A stretch of 64,000 bases of DNA from an uncultured Porphyromonadaceae bacterium. Lineage in GTDB: Bacteria; Bacteroidota; Bacteroidia; Bacteroidales; Muribaculaceae. The notes under the pieces are model-generated. The model was not told where the DNA came from and did no database searches. It saw nothing but the letters and a program-made list of their open reading frames with translations. How positions within the stretch are numbered: position 1 is the first letter of the stretch; each line of letters opens with the position of its first letter. A program made the translations under genes and the position numbers. The DNA is taken from the NCBI GenBank assembly GCA_947573485.1, contig CANPGB010000009.1:1-64000 (forward strand), in the 5' to 3' direction. Positions 34,409-43,163 of the stretch are shown in pieces.

Positions 34409-37408
34409 TTAGAAGTTGAGACCAACGGTGAGTGAATATGTACGGGGGCGGGGGTACATGGTGTTCTCTATGCCCCAGTCGCTTTCGGGGTCTACGCCCT
34501 TGTATTTGGTAACGGTGAACACGTTCTGCACCATTGCCGATACGTGGAGGTCGAGGTTGCGGGCAACCTTGCCGAAGTTGTAGCTCAGCTGCAGGTTATC
34601 CATTTTGAGGAAGGAGGCGTTTTCCACGTAGTGGTCAGAGCCATACTGGCGGCGCTGGAAATTGGTGTCGAGGAAGCTCTGCGAGAGGTTGTTGACCTGG
34701 CCTACGTTCCACGATACGCACTCCCATGCACCCATGTTGGCGGCGTTGCCGTTGTACACGTAGTTGCCTACCTGCGCGCGGAGGGCGGTGCTCAATGTCC
34801 ACTTTTTCCAGCGGAGCGAGCTGCTGAGACCGAAAATCCAGTCGGGCGATGCGTGGTGGTAGTAGTACTGGTCGTCGGCGGTTATGCGGCCGTCGCCGTT
34901 GAGGTCGGCGTAGAGGCCTTCGATAGGCAGGCCGGTAGCCTCGTCGTAGATCTGCTTGTAAACCTTGAAGGTGTTGGGGGCATAGCCGGTCTTGTAGACC
35001 ATTACGGGGGTTGCCTCCATGTAGCCTACGCCGGTGTCGGAAGCTTCCATGCCGGGCACGAGGCTCAGGTTGGTGATTTTGTTCTCCTGCCAGGTGGCGT
35101 TGAAGGTGGCAGTCCAGTTCCAGTCGGCGGTGTCGATGATGTTTGCGGTAAGAGCAATTTCGACGCCCTTGCTGCTCACGTTGCCCACGTTGCTGAGCAT
35201 TGTCTTGTTGAAGTTTATGCCTGCGGGCACGGGTACGGTGGCGAGGAGGTCTTCGGTGCGGCGGGTGTAGAAGTCAACCGAGCCGTAGATGCGGTTGTTG
35301 AGGAAGCCGTAGTCGAGGCCGAAGTTCCAGCTCTTGGTGGTCTCCCAGCGGAGATCGGGGTTGTAGGTCTGCGGGCGGAATACGGGAATCCACTGACCGT
35401 CGAACCAATAGTATGCACCGGGGTTCGATGTGGTGTAGTTGGGTAGATAACCGTAGTTCGAGATACCGTCCTGCTGGCCGGTGACGCCATAGGTAGCGCG
35501 AATCTTGAGGTCGTTCATCACCTGGCGGGCGCCTTCAAAGAAGCTTTCGCCGGCCACGCGCCATGCGAGGGCTACCGAGGGGAAAGTACCCCAGCGGCGG
35601 TCTTTGGCAAAGCGGCTCGAGCCGTCGCGGCGGAAGGTGGCGGTGAGCAGGTAGCGGCTGTCGTAGCTGTAGTTCACACGTCCGTAGTAAGAGATGAGGG
35701 CGTGGCGCTCGTCGTAGGGCTGGCTGCTGTTGGTAATCTCACCTGCCTCATTGAAAGTGTCGTAGGCGGGATAGTCGTTGCGCCAGTGCTGGTAGTCGTA
35801 ACCAATGGTGGCGTCGAGGGTAGAGTTTATGGCGTCGAATGTCTTGTTGTAGTTGGCATAGACGGTGAGCAGCTTGTTCATGTTCTTCTGCGGGCCCTGG
35901 GTGTAGTTATAGCCGCCCGAGGTGTAGTTGTCGAAGCTGTTCATAGGCATGCTCACGCTGCGCTTGCCGTGCGAGTAGTCCATACCGCCCGTCACGTGGA
36001 ATCGGAGTTCGGGCAGCGGGTGCAGGCGGTAGTCGATGTCGAAGTTGCCCACAAAGCGCCATACCTTCGAGCGGTTGTCATATTGCTCGAGCATGGCCAC
36101 GGGGTTGGCGATAGCGCCCTGTGCGGGGTTGTTTTCCGAGTCGATAACCTCATGGAAGCCACCGAAAATAGGCTGACCTGAGGCAGTGAGTATCTGGTTG
36201 CCGTTGGCGTCGAGGGTGCCGTAGACGGGCTGGGTGGGGTCGTATGCGCCGGCGTTCCATATTGCGCCGCTGTTGGCGGTGCGGTTGTCGGCATAGGTGC
36301 CCTTGCCGCTGAGGGTTATGCGGAGGTGGTCGTTAAAGAACGAGGGGGTGAGGTTGATGTTGGCGGTGTAGCGGTTCGAGTTGTCGGTGCGCAGGATACC
36401 GTCCTGGTACATTGCACCTACGGCTACACGGAAGGGGAGCCACGAGGCTGCGCGGCCCGAGACGCTGAGGTTGTTGTCGGTGCCGAAAGCCGGGCGGAAA
36501 ATCTCATCGTACCAGTTGGTGGTGTTTTCGCCAAGGAGGGCGGCCTGGTCGGCGGTGCCGAAGGTGTTGATCACGTCGCGGAACTCGCCTATGCTAAGGT
36601 GCGGTGCGGTGCGGGTCTTGGTCGATACCGAGTTGGTGGTCTGGAAGCTTACTTTCACGCCGTCGCCTGAGCCTTTCTTGGTGGTGATGATGATAACACC
36701 GTTGGAGGCGCGCGAACCGTAGATTGCCGTCGAGGAGGCGTCTTTAAGAATTGTCATGCTCTCGATGTCGTTGGGATTGATGAGGCTCAGGAAGTTGCCC
36801 GAACCTTCAACGCCGCCGCCCACTTCCATGGGCACGCCGTCGAGCACGATAAGAGGGTCGTTGGAGGCGTTGAGCGATGCACCGCCACGCACGCGGATTG
36901 TGGCGCCGCCGTTGGGCGAGCCGCCCGAGTTGGTGATCTGCACACCGGCAATCTTACCGTTGATGAGCTCTTCGGGCGATGAAATCACGCCCTGGTTGAA
37001 GTCTTTCTCCGAAATAGAGCTTACCGAACCGGTAAGGTCGTTTTTCTTCTGAGTACCGTAGCCGATAACCACCATTTCCTGCAGCGACTGCGAGGAGGGC
37101 TCGAGAGCTACGTCGATGCGCTCCGAGGTGATTTCGACTTCCTTGGTGTTGTAGCCTATATAGCTGAACGAGATTTTGGTGGCACCGGCAGGAACGGCAA
37201 TGCGGTAGTTGCCGTCGAGGTCGGTGGTCACGCCGCCCGGATGCCCGGGGAGGGTAACGGAGACGCCAATCAGGGGCTCTCCCAGTTCGTCGATAACGGT
37301 GCCGGTCACCTGGCGCGAGCCTTGGGCCCATGCCAGTGCGGGCAGGAGAAGCAGCACCAGTGCTGCAACCAATCCTTTGGCCGTCGCTGAGATACTGTGG
37401 TTTTTCAT
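34409..37408 (-). CDS. SusC/RagA-family TonB-dependent outer-membrane transporter
   Basis: A 999-aa beta-barrel importer. Signal peptide (1-28); carboxypeptidase-like domain (about 32-105, VTGTVIDELGEPLIGVSVTL and DLDGNYRIAV); a TonB-box-like VVIGYGTQKKNDLTGSVSS; a plug with GVQITNSGGSPNGGATIRVR and ASNDPLIVLDGVP; and the barrel to a C-terminal strand ending SLTVGLNF. It imports galacto-oligosaccharides with the SusD partner. It is the first gene of the operon proper, 128 nt after the GH clan A gene. No extra N-terminal signalling domain (STN) is seen. Confidence 0.97.
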   Translation of the reverse strand: MKNHSISATAKGLVAALVLLLLPALAWAQGSRQVTGTVIDELGEPLIGVSVTLPGHPGGVTTDLDGNYRIAVPAGATKISFSYIGYNTKEVEITSERIDVALEPSSQSLQEMVVIGYGTQKKNDLTGSVSSISEKDFNQGVISSPEELINGKIAGVQITNSGGSPNGGATIRVRGGASLNASNDPLIVLDGVPMEVGGGVEGSGNFLSLINPNDIESMTILKDASSTAIYGSRASNGVIIITTKKGSGDGVKVSFQTTNSVSTKTRTAPHLSIGEFRDVINTFGTADQAALLGENTTNWYDEIFRPAFGTDNNLSVSGRAASWLPFRVAVGAMYQDGILRTDNSNRYTANINLTPSFFNDHLRITLSGKGTYADNRTANSGAIWNAGAYDPTQPVYGTLDANGNQILTASGQPIFGGFHEVIDSENNPAQGAIANPVAMLEQYDNRSKVWRFVGNFDIDYRLHPLPELRFHVTGGMDYSHGKRSVSMPMNSFDNYTSGGYNYTQGPQKNMNKLLTVYANYNKTFDAINSTLDATIGYDYQHWRNDYPAYDTFNEAGEITNSSQPYDERHALISYYGRVNYSYDSRYLLTATFRRDGSSRFAKDRRWGTFPSVALAWRVAGESFFEGARQVMNDLKIRATYGVTGQQDGISNYGYLPNYTTSNPGAYYWFDGQWIPVFRPQTYNPDLRWETTKSWNFGLDYGFLNNRIYGSVDFYTRRTEDLLATVPVPAGINFNKTMLSNVGNVSSKGVEIALTANIIDTADWNWTATFNATWQENKITNLSLVPGMEASDTGVGYMEATPVMVYKTGYAPNTFKVYKQIYDEATGLPIEGLYADLNGDGRITADDQYYYHHASPDWIFGLSSSLRWKKWTLSTALRAQVGNYVYNGNAANMGAWECVSWNVGQVNNLSQSFLDTNFQRRQYGSDHYVENASFLKMDNLQLSYNFGKVARNLDLHVSAMVQNVFTVTKYKGVDPESDWGIENTMYPRPRTYSLTVGLNF

Positions 37409-37461
37409 GCTTACGGGATAATAATGGTTTGTTATTTTATGATTGTTTTATTATTCGTTGC

Positions 37462-37491
37462 CATTGTACATTAACTGCACATTGTACATTA
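37462..37491. repeat. direct repeat upstream of the SusC gene
   Basis: CATTGTACATTA occurs at 37462-37473 and 37480-37491, spaced 18 bp, each with a TGTACA palindrome. It lies about 55-85 nt upstream of the SusC start. No TAnnTTTG box is visible in this intergenic stretch (37409-37536), so expression may depend on an activator binding here, or this may be a dispersed repeat. Confidence 0.4.
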
Positions 37492-37536
37492 TATTATATG
37501 CTTTTAAATTCTTGTGATTTAGTCAGATATTTTAAT

Positions 37537-40101
37537 TTAAAATTCCTTGGGAAGTATAAGCGACACACCTTCGATATCTACGCTGAAAGGCTCTGCCGAG
37601 CCGGTGTAAAGCGTCACCGATTCGATGTCGGCTACATTGAACGGCAGCGCTGTTGCCGCATCGGGCACGAAACGGCGGCTCAGGAACGATGGGTAGGGCG
37701 CCGGCAGAAGCAGTGTGGGTTCAAGTGCGAGCTTGCCGAGGTCTATTGTGGCTGTGCCGTGGTCGGCTACGGGTACTTCGGCGGCGTAGGTGAAGCCGTC
37801 GCGGGTAACGAAACCTACTTTTATCTTGTCGAGCCCCGAGGCTTTGCCGAAGAATACTTTGGCATGGGTCGCGCGGGTATCGGCTCTGTCGGCCATGATG
37901 TCGCCCACATATTTGCTCACCACCATTGTCTCGAGCGCGGGGGCGTCGGCGTTGCGGTAGAAGGTGAGGGCGGGGGTGCCGGCCAAGGGGGCGTCGTTGA
38001 AGTAAGCACCTACACTGCGCCACGCCTCGGGAATCGACGAAAACTCGATGTTGTCGGCGTCGCGGCGGCAGTCGAGCAGGGTCACGTCAGCGTCGGCACT
38101 TTCTATAGCCGTGCTGTAGAGGTTGGTGCGGCTACCGGCACGCCCGGCGCCGAAATCCCAGTCGAGGGGCGTGCCCGCCTCCCCCGAAGGGAAGGTCGTG
38201 GCGCCGCCTCCGGCATAGACAACGATATTGTATGCAAACCTATCTTTATCCATTACCTTATCACTCGCGTCTATGTCGGCTTTGTAGGTATATTTACCTG
38301 TCTTGGTCATTTTTATAAGGTGATTCTTCTCGCGCCAGAAGTCAACCGATGCCGGGTAGATGAGCACCGAGTCAACGGGCGCCGAAGAGAGCACTGTAGC
38401 TTCTATGGCAAGGCCCGCGCCGGGAGCCACACGCTTTTTCGCGTTGTGTAGCACAGTGGGAGCAATGTGCTTTGATACCGGTGGCATGGTATATTCGCCA
38501 ACGCGGAGCGCACGGGCGCTGTCGTAAACCTTGTCGGCCGGCCATTTGTCGAAATTCTTGCCGTTGCCTATGAGGTATACGCCGGGCATCACACTTATGG
38601 TAGTGCCGTCGGCCTTGCCCGAGCCCCGGGTGCCGCTGTAGCTGAAACCGCTTTTGAGCGAGGGCAGGTTTAGGCTGAGCGTAACAGGCGAGTCTATGAT
38701 TTCGGCCACCGTACGGTGCAGCGAGGGGCGTGCGAAGGGGTCGCTCGTTATTACCACATCGGGCAGAATTTCGAGGCGCCAGGTATCGGCGTCAAGACGG
38801 TCGAGAAAGTAAACTCCGAGACCGTCGGTTGCGACTATCGGCGATGAACCTACTCCCATGATATTCACCAACTTGGAGGGCGCTTTTGGTGCGCTTGCGG
38901 TAGAGTTGGTGTGGTAATATTTTTTCTCACTGTTGAGCATGGCAAGGTTCTGACGCGCACTTACCGAAAAGTCGCCGAACACGGTGTCGACCGGATACTT
39001 GCCGTAGTCGGTGCCTATGGGCGTCTGCCGCATGACTTCGGCGGCTATTGCCATGCCCACGGCCTTGCCCGGAGTATAGGCGGTGTTGAGGTAGTGGGTC
39101 TGGTACTCGGTGTTGAAGCGTGCCATGTCGATAGGGTCGTAGGCAAACTGTGTCACCCAGTCGAAGCCCTCTTTGCGGAAGGTGCGGGCGGCGGCAGGGA
39201 AGAGATATGTGTCGAGTACGTCGGCAGGGTCGTATTCGTAGATGAGTTTGGGTTGTGCGGCATAACCGGCAACGGTGTCGAAGGGTATGTCGTAGCTGTC
39301 GAGCACGGGCAGGAAGTTGCCGCGGCGGCGCGAACCTTTTACGAGGCCTGTGGGATACCACTGGTAGGTGGTGCCGTCGATGTCGGCGCGGTAGAAAGCC
39401 GATGTGCGCCATAGGTTGTGCGACACATTGTATATCACATCTTTATCCCAGCCCGCGCGGCGTATTGCCGAGGCCATGCGGTTCACATAAGCGGTAATTT
39501 CGTCGTGTGTGCCGCTGTGGCAGGGTTCATTGTTGATTTCAATGGCAAGGATATTGGGGTCGGCGGCGTAGCTTTTGTCCGTGTGCGGGTTCACGTGGCG
39601 CACGAGGGCGTCGAGATAGCGCTCCTGGGCAGCTTGTGCGGCGGGGTCATCGTGCACGTGGCATTTCTCGAAGTCGTATGAGAAAGCGCCGTTGGGGTCG
39701 GTGTTGCGCTCGGGGTAACCGTTGCCGAAGTTGGTCTGTGCGGTGAGTATCACCGAAATACCGCGCTTCTCCATGGTGGCTATGAGGTAGTCGAGGAGCG
39801 CGAGGTGCTCGTTTTCGAGGAGATTGCCTTGTGCGTCGCTGAGTTCCACGTCCCAAAGGTGGAGGCGGAAGGCGTTGAGGCCGAGTTTCGAAAGGTGGTA
39901 GGCGTCGCGGTCGATAGCCTCGCGGTGGTCAACGCCGAGGCTGTCGAGGGCACGGTAGGCGTGCGCGAAAGGCACCGTGTAGTTGGTGCCGTAGTAGGCT
40001 CCGGACAGACGGGCGCCCGCGGGGAGGGCGGCGGCAAGAGCGAGGGCGGCGGCCACGAGCCCGCGCAGTGTTATGAGGGGGTGTTTCATGCTGTATTTCA
40101 T
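37537..40101 (-). CDS. secreted clan GH-A glycoside hydrolase, possible GH147-type beta-galactosidase
   Basis: An 854-aa exported protein. The ATG at 40101 (MKYSMKHPLITLRGLVAAA) gives a good signal peptide; ATG 40089 is an alternative. The N-terminal barrel has clan GH-A marks: GLNAFRLHLWDVEL, acid/base Glu in LAIEINNEPCHSG (near 191), and nucleophile Glu in PKLIYEYDPADV (near 288). A long beta-rich C-terminal half follows. Bacteroidales homologues are often labelled only membrane or secreted protein. The position beside a GH53 locus favours a galactosidase such as GH147, but the family is my inference. It precedes the SusC gene on the same strand with a 128-nt gap. Confidence 0.75.
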   Translation of the reverse strand: MKYSMKHPLITLRGLVAAALALAAALPAGARLSGAYYGTNYTVPFAHAYRALDSLGVDHREAIDRDAYHLSKLGLNAFRLHLWDVELSDAQGNLLENEHLALLDYLIATMEKRGISVILTAQTNFGNGYPERNTDPNGAFSYDFEKCHVHDDPAAQAAQERYLDALVRHVNPHTDKSYAADPNILAIEINNEPCHSGTHDEITAYVNRMASAIRRAGWDKDVIYNVSHNLWRTSAFYRADIDGTTYQWYPTGLVKGSRRRGNFLPVLDSYDIPFDTVAGYAAQPKLIYEYDPADVLDTYLFPAAARTFRKEGFDWVTQFAYDPIDMARFNTEYQTHYLNTAYTPGKAVGMAIAAEVMRQTPIGTDYGKYPVDTVFGDFSVSARQNLAMLNSEKKYYHTNSTASAPKAPSKLVNIMGVGSSPIVATDGLGVYFLDRLDADTWRLEILPDVVITSDPFARPSLHRTVAEIIDSPVTLSLNLPSLKSGFSYSGTRGSGKADGTTISVMPGVYLIGNGKNFDKWPADKVYDSARALRVGEYTMPPVSKHIAPTVLHNAKKRVAPGAGLAIEATVLSSAPVDSVLIYPASVDFWREKNHLIKMTKTGKYTYKADIDASDKVMDKDRFAYNIVVYAGGGATTFPSGEAGTPLDWDFGAGRAGSRTNLYSTAIESADADVTLLDCRRDADNIEFSSIPEAWRSVGAYFNDAPLAGTPALTFYRNADAPALETMVVSKYVGDIMADRADTRATHAKVFFGKASGLDKIKVGFVTRDGFTYAAEVPVADHGTATIDLGKLALEPTLLLPAPYPSFLSRRFVPDAATALPFNVADIESVTLYTGSAEPFSVDIEGVSLILPKEF

Positions 40102-40119
40102 GGTGTGGTTCAGGTAGCG

Positions 40120-40127
40120 CAAAATTA
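40120..40127 (-). promoter_or_regulatory. -7 box of the clan GH-A hydrolase gene
   Basis: TAATTTTG on the minus strand. The -33 region has TTGC rather than TTTG at the right distance, so the match is partial. The leader would be about 12 nt. Confidence 0.35.
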
Positions 40128-40183
40128 ATATCGCGCGGCTCCGGACGCAAGCACAAAGCGGACAGAGTTGGAAACAAATCGGA

Positions 40184-40220
40184 CAAAACCCCGCGCAGAG
40201 GCCTCTCTGCACGGGGTTTG
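40184..40220 (-). terminator. terminator after the hybrid two-component gene
   Basis: Arms 40184-40200 and 40205-40220 form a long, nearly perfect GC stem flanked by TTTTG on the minus side and TTTG on the plus side. Confidence 0.7.
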
Positions 40221-40266
40221 TCTGATTTATATCCGCAAATGTCTGTTTTCTTTCGTTGCTGTTTTT

Positions 40267-42987
40267 TCAGCCTCCGAGATTCTCACGCAGTGCCGTCGGG
40301 GTCTCGCCGTAGGCGTCGCGGTAGCACTTGGTGAAGTAAGCCGGAGTTGAGAAACCTACCTCGTAGGCAATCTCGCTTATGGTGCGGTCGGTGGTGCGGA
40401 GCAGGGTGCGGGCTTGCTGCAGGCGCAGTTTGCGCATGAGCTCCACGGGCGAGTAGTTGGTGAGCGCCTTTATCTTACGGTAAAATTGTGAGCGACCGAG
40501 GCCAAGCTGTGCGGCAAGGGCGTCGACGCTGAGGTCGGGGTTGTGCATGTCGGCCTTGAACAGCTCGAGGAAGCGGTTGTAGAAGTCGTTGTCGAGCCGC
40601 GCACCGGTGCCCTCGGGAGTGTCAACGACTGCCGGTGTGGCGGCCGCAGGAGTGGTCTCGGGGGTCAGGTTCTTTATGCGGCGGCGGTTCTGAATAAGAC
40701 TGCGGCACTGGGCGGCGAGTACGGCGTGGTTGAATGGTTTTGCCACATAGCCGTCGGCGCCGCTGTCGAAGCCCTCGACGCGCTGCGTATCCATAGAGCA
40801 GGCCGTGAGCATGAGCACGGGTATATGCGAGGTCGAGGTCTCGTTCTTGAGGCGGCGGCAGCACTCGAGGCCGTCCATAACGGGCATCATCACATCGCAC
40901 ACAATAAGGTCGGGCACATATTTGGCGGCGAGTTTCAGGCCTTTGGCGCCGTTCTCGGCTCCTATCACCCTGAAATCATTGCCCATGAGCGTGCTCACAA
41001 GGGTGCGGATGTCGGCGTTGTCGTCTATGACAAGCAGCAGCGGTCGCTCGTCACCGTCGGCAGCCTCACTGTCGGGCAGGTCGGTGTCTGGCTCATATGG
41101 CACAGCGGCGATTTTTTCAGCCGGAAGTGCCTCGGCATTCTCAGCCACGTGCCGCAGGGGTATCGCGGCGGTGAAACAGCTCCCTTTGCCGGGCTCGCTC
41201 TCCACGCTCAGAGTGCCTCCGTGGAGCTCCACAAGGGCTTTGGAGAGCGCAAGCCCTATGCCTGAACCGTTGGGGTTCACCTTGTCGACCTGGAAGAAGC
41301 GGTCGAAGATGCGCGAAATATCTTCCTCACTTATGCCTACGCCGGTATCGGCCACGGCAATTGTGAGGGTTGAGGCGTCGGCACTCCAGCGCACCATAAT
41401 GGAGCCGTTGTCGGGGGTGTAGCGGAAGGCGTTGGAGATGAGGTTGAACACCACACGCTCTATATTGTCGCGGTCGAGTGCGCAGTGGAAACCGGCGTCG
41501 CCGCCTGTGAGCGTGAGTTTTATGCTGCGGCTGCGGGCAAGATTGCCGAAGGCCTCAATCCATTGCTCCATAAGTTCTCCGAAAGGAATCTCTGTGGCGT
41601 GGAGCGTCATTTTGCCGTTCTCGAGTTTTCGGAAATCGAGAATCTGGTTTATGAGGCGCTTGAGAATCTTTACATTGCGGTCGGCAATGCGCATCATTGT
41701 GTGTTGGGCGGGTGTAAGGTTCGGGGCCGACGCCATTTGCTCCACCGGCTCGGAAATGAGGGTGAGAGGCGTGCGCAGGTCATGCGAGACATTGGTGAAG
41801 AACATGAGCTTCGACTGCGTGGCCTCCTCCAACTGGCGGTTGAGCGAGCGTTGGGTGTCGCGCTCGTTCTCCAGGAGCTTGTTCCGGTGCATGAGTTCCT
41901 GCTGGTAGTGTTTGTGCTGCCAGAACGTGCGCAGGAGCATGAATAGGAGCACCGCCAAGAGCACCGCAATGGCAATTATGGCGTAGAAGAGTTTGGTCTG
42001 AGCCGAGTGGCGCAGCCAGTAGTCGTCGACTTCGTTCTTGATGTCGACCATGCGTTGGGTCTCCTCGTGCAGCGATTCGTTCTGCATGAGCAGGATGTCG
42101 GCGTTCGAGGCATCGACGGCCGATGTCACCGGCACCGACACCACGCGCTCATAGGGCTCACCTTTGAGTATGGCCAGGGCAGTGCGCAGTATGCGGTGCC
42201 CCTCGGTGGGGTAGAGGAAGGTGGCGTCGATAACACTGTCGGCCACGGCGCGTATGCCTATCTCGGGGGCGGCGTCGATGCCTATTATGTAAGGGCGTAG
42301 GCCGCGGCGCCGTGCAACGTCGGAGGCGGCGATAGCCATGCGGTCGTTGTGGGCGTAAATAATGTCGGCGTCGGGGTGGGCGGCGAGCATGGAGTCGGCA
42401 ACCTTGGCGGCATCGTCGTAGTTCCACAGTCCCTCGGCCGAAGCTACTATGCGTGCATTGCCGCGCCCGCGCAGACCTTCGGCAAAGCCACGGGCGCGGT
42501 CGGTGGCCGGCGTTGAGCCGTCGAGACCGCGGATTTCTATTATTCTCGCGTCGTCGGGGCTGTGGTGGAGTGCCAGGGTGGCTGCCGCGGCACCTATCTC
42601 GGCATTGTCGACACCAACATAGGCGGTGAAGCTCTCGCCGTTGATGTCGCGGTCGAAGATTATCACGGGGATGCCGCGGTTATAGGCCTCCTCGATTATG
42701 GGTGTCACGGAGTCGGCCTCGTTGGGCGCGGCTATTATGATGTCGAAACCTTCGTCGATAAAGTAACGGATATCCTCAATCTGTCGGGCGCTGCAGTCGT
42801 TGGCTGAGCGTATCTCCACCTTGGCGTCGGGGTGGAACATTATCTCGCGTTCTATCTCCTCGTTCATCTTCGAGCGCCAGTCGTCGGAGCTGCATTGCGA
42901 GACGGCGATACGGTAGGTGTGTTCTTCGGTACAGCCACACAAAAGCACCGCCATTATTAAGGTTATGATAGTGACTTTTAGATTCAT
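40267..42987 (-). CDS. hybrid two-component sensor/regulator with periplasmic sugar-binding domain
   Basis: A 906-aa one-protein two-component system. Order: lipoprotein-like signal (MNLKVTIITLIMAVLLCGC); periplasmic binding protein type I domain (about 25-310, LacI/RbsB-like, VPVIIFDRDINGESFTAYVG); membrane helix (about 332-350); histidine kinase with phospho-His in NVSHDLRTPLTL (near 401) and ATPase; receiver with Asp in IVCDVMMPVMDG (near 698); AraC helix-turn-helix to the end. This matches the BT1754 type, whose binding-protein domain senses fructose. It is divergent from a GH32-transporter-fructokinase operon, so fructan control is inferred. The ATG at 42987 is chosen for the signal peptide; an upstream start at 43008 is less likely. 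Confidence 0.92.
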   Translation of the reverse strand: MNLKVTIITLIMAVLLCGCTEEHTYRIAVSQCSSDDWRSKMNEEIEREIMFHPDAKVEIRSANDCSARQIEDIRYFIDEGFDIIIAAPNEADSVTPIIEEAYNRGIPVIIFDRDINGESFTAYVGVDNAEIGAAAATLALHHSPDDARIIEIRGLDGSTPATDRARGFAEGLRGRGNARIVASAEGLWNYDDAAKVADSMLAAHPDADIIYAHNDRMAIAASDVARRRGLRPYIIGIDAAPEIGIRAVADSVIDATFLYPTEGHRILRTALAILKGEPYERVVSVPVTSAVDASNADILLMQNESLHEETQRMVDIKNEVDDYWLRHSAQTKLFYAIIAIAVLLAVLLFMLLRTFWQHKHYQQELMHRNKLLENERDTQRSLNRQLEEATQSKLMFFTNVSHDLRTPLTLISEPVEQMASAPNLTPAQHTMMRIADRNVKILKRLINQILDFRKLENGKMTLHATEIPFGELMEQWIEAFGNLARSRSIKLTLTGGDAGFHCALDRDNIERVVFNLISNAFRYTPDNGSIMVRWSADASTLTIAVADTGVGISEEDISRIFDRFFQVDKVNPNGSGIGLALSKALVELHGGTLSVESEPGKGSCFTAAIPLRHVAENAEALPAEKIAAVPYEPDTDLPDSEAADGDERPLLLVIDDNADIRTLVSTLMGNDFRVIGAENGAKGLKLAAKYVPDLIVCDVMMPVMDGLECCRRLKNETSTSHIPVLMLTACSMDTQRVEGFDSGADGYVAKPFNHAVLAAQCRSLIQNRRRIKNLTPETTPAAATPAVVDTPEGTGARLDNDFYNRFLELFKADMHNPDLSVDALAAQLGLGRSQFYRKIKALTNYSPVELMRKLRLQQARTLLRTTDRTISEIAYEVGFSTPAYFTKCYRDAYGETPTALRENLGG

Positions 42988-43028
42988 GGTATTTCGATTT
43001 CTCGGCAAAGGTATATATTATCTTATAA

Positions 43029-43128
43029 AAATCGGTGCGTAAATGCCTAAAAATCGTGCCCTGCAACATTTATTATATACATCGGCACATTTTTTATAGC
43101 CTCCGCATGCTTCTATTATGTAGTTTTG
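43029..43128 (+). promoter_or_regulatory. fructan operon control region
   Basis: TAGTTTTG at 43121-43128 is a good -7 box, but no TTTG lies at -33, as expected for an activator-dependent promoter. Upstream, AAATCG followed by GTGC or TGCC recurs at 43029-43038 and 43051-43060, exactly 22 bp apart, with a third ATCGGCAC at 43081. A 22-bp spacing suits AraC-type binding. The divergent regulator has its own TACCTTTG box (minus 43013-43006). Confidence 0.45.
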
Positions 43129-43163
43129 CAACACCGAACAAAAACACCACCTTTTGCAATAAC

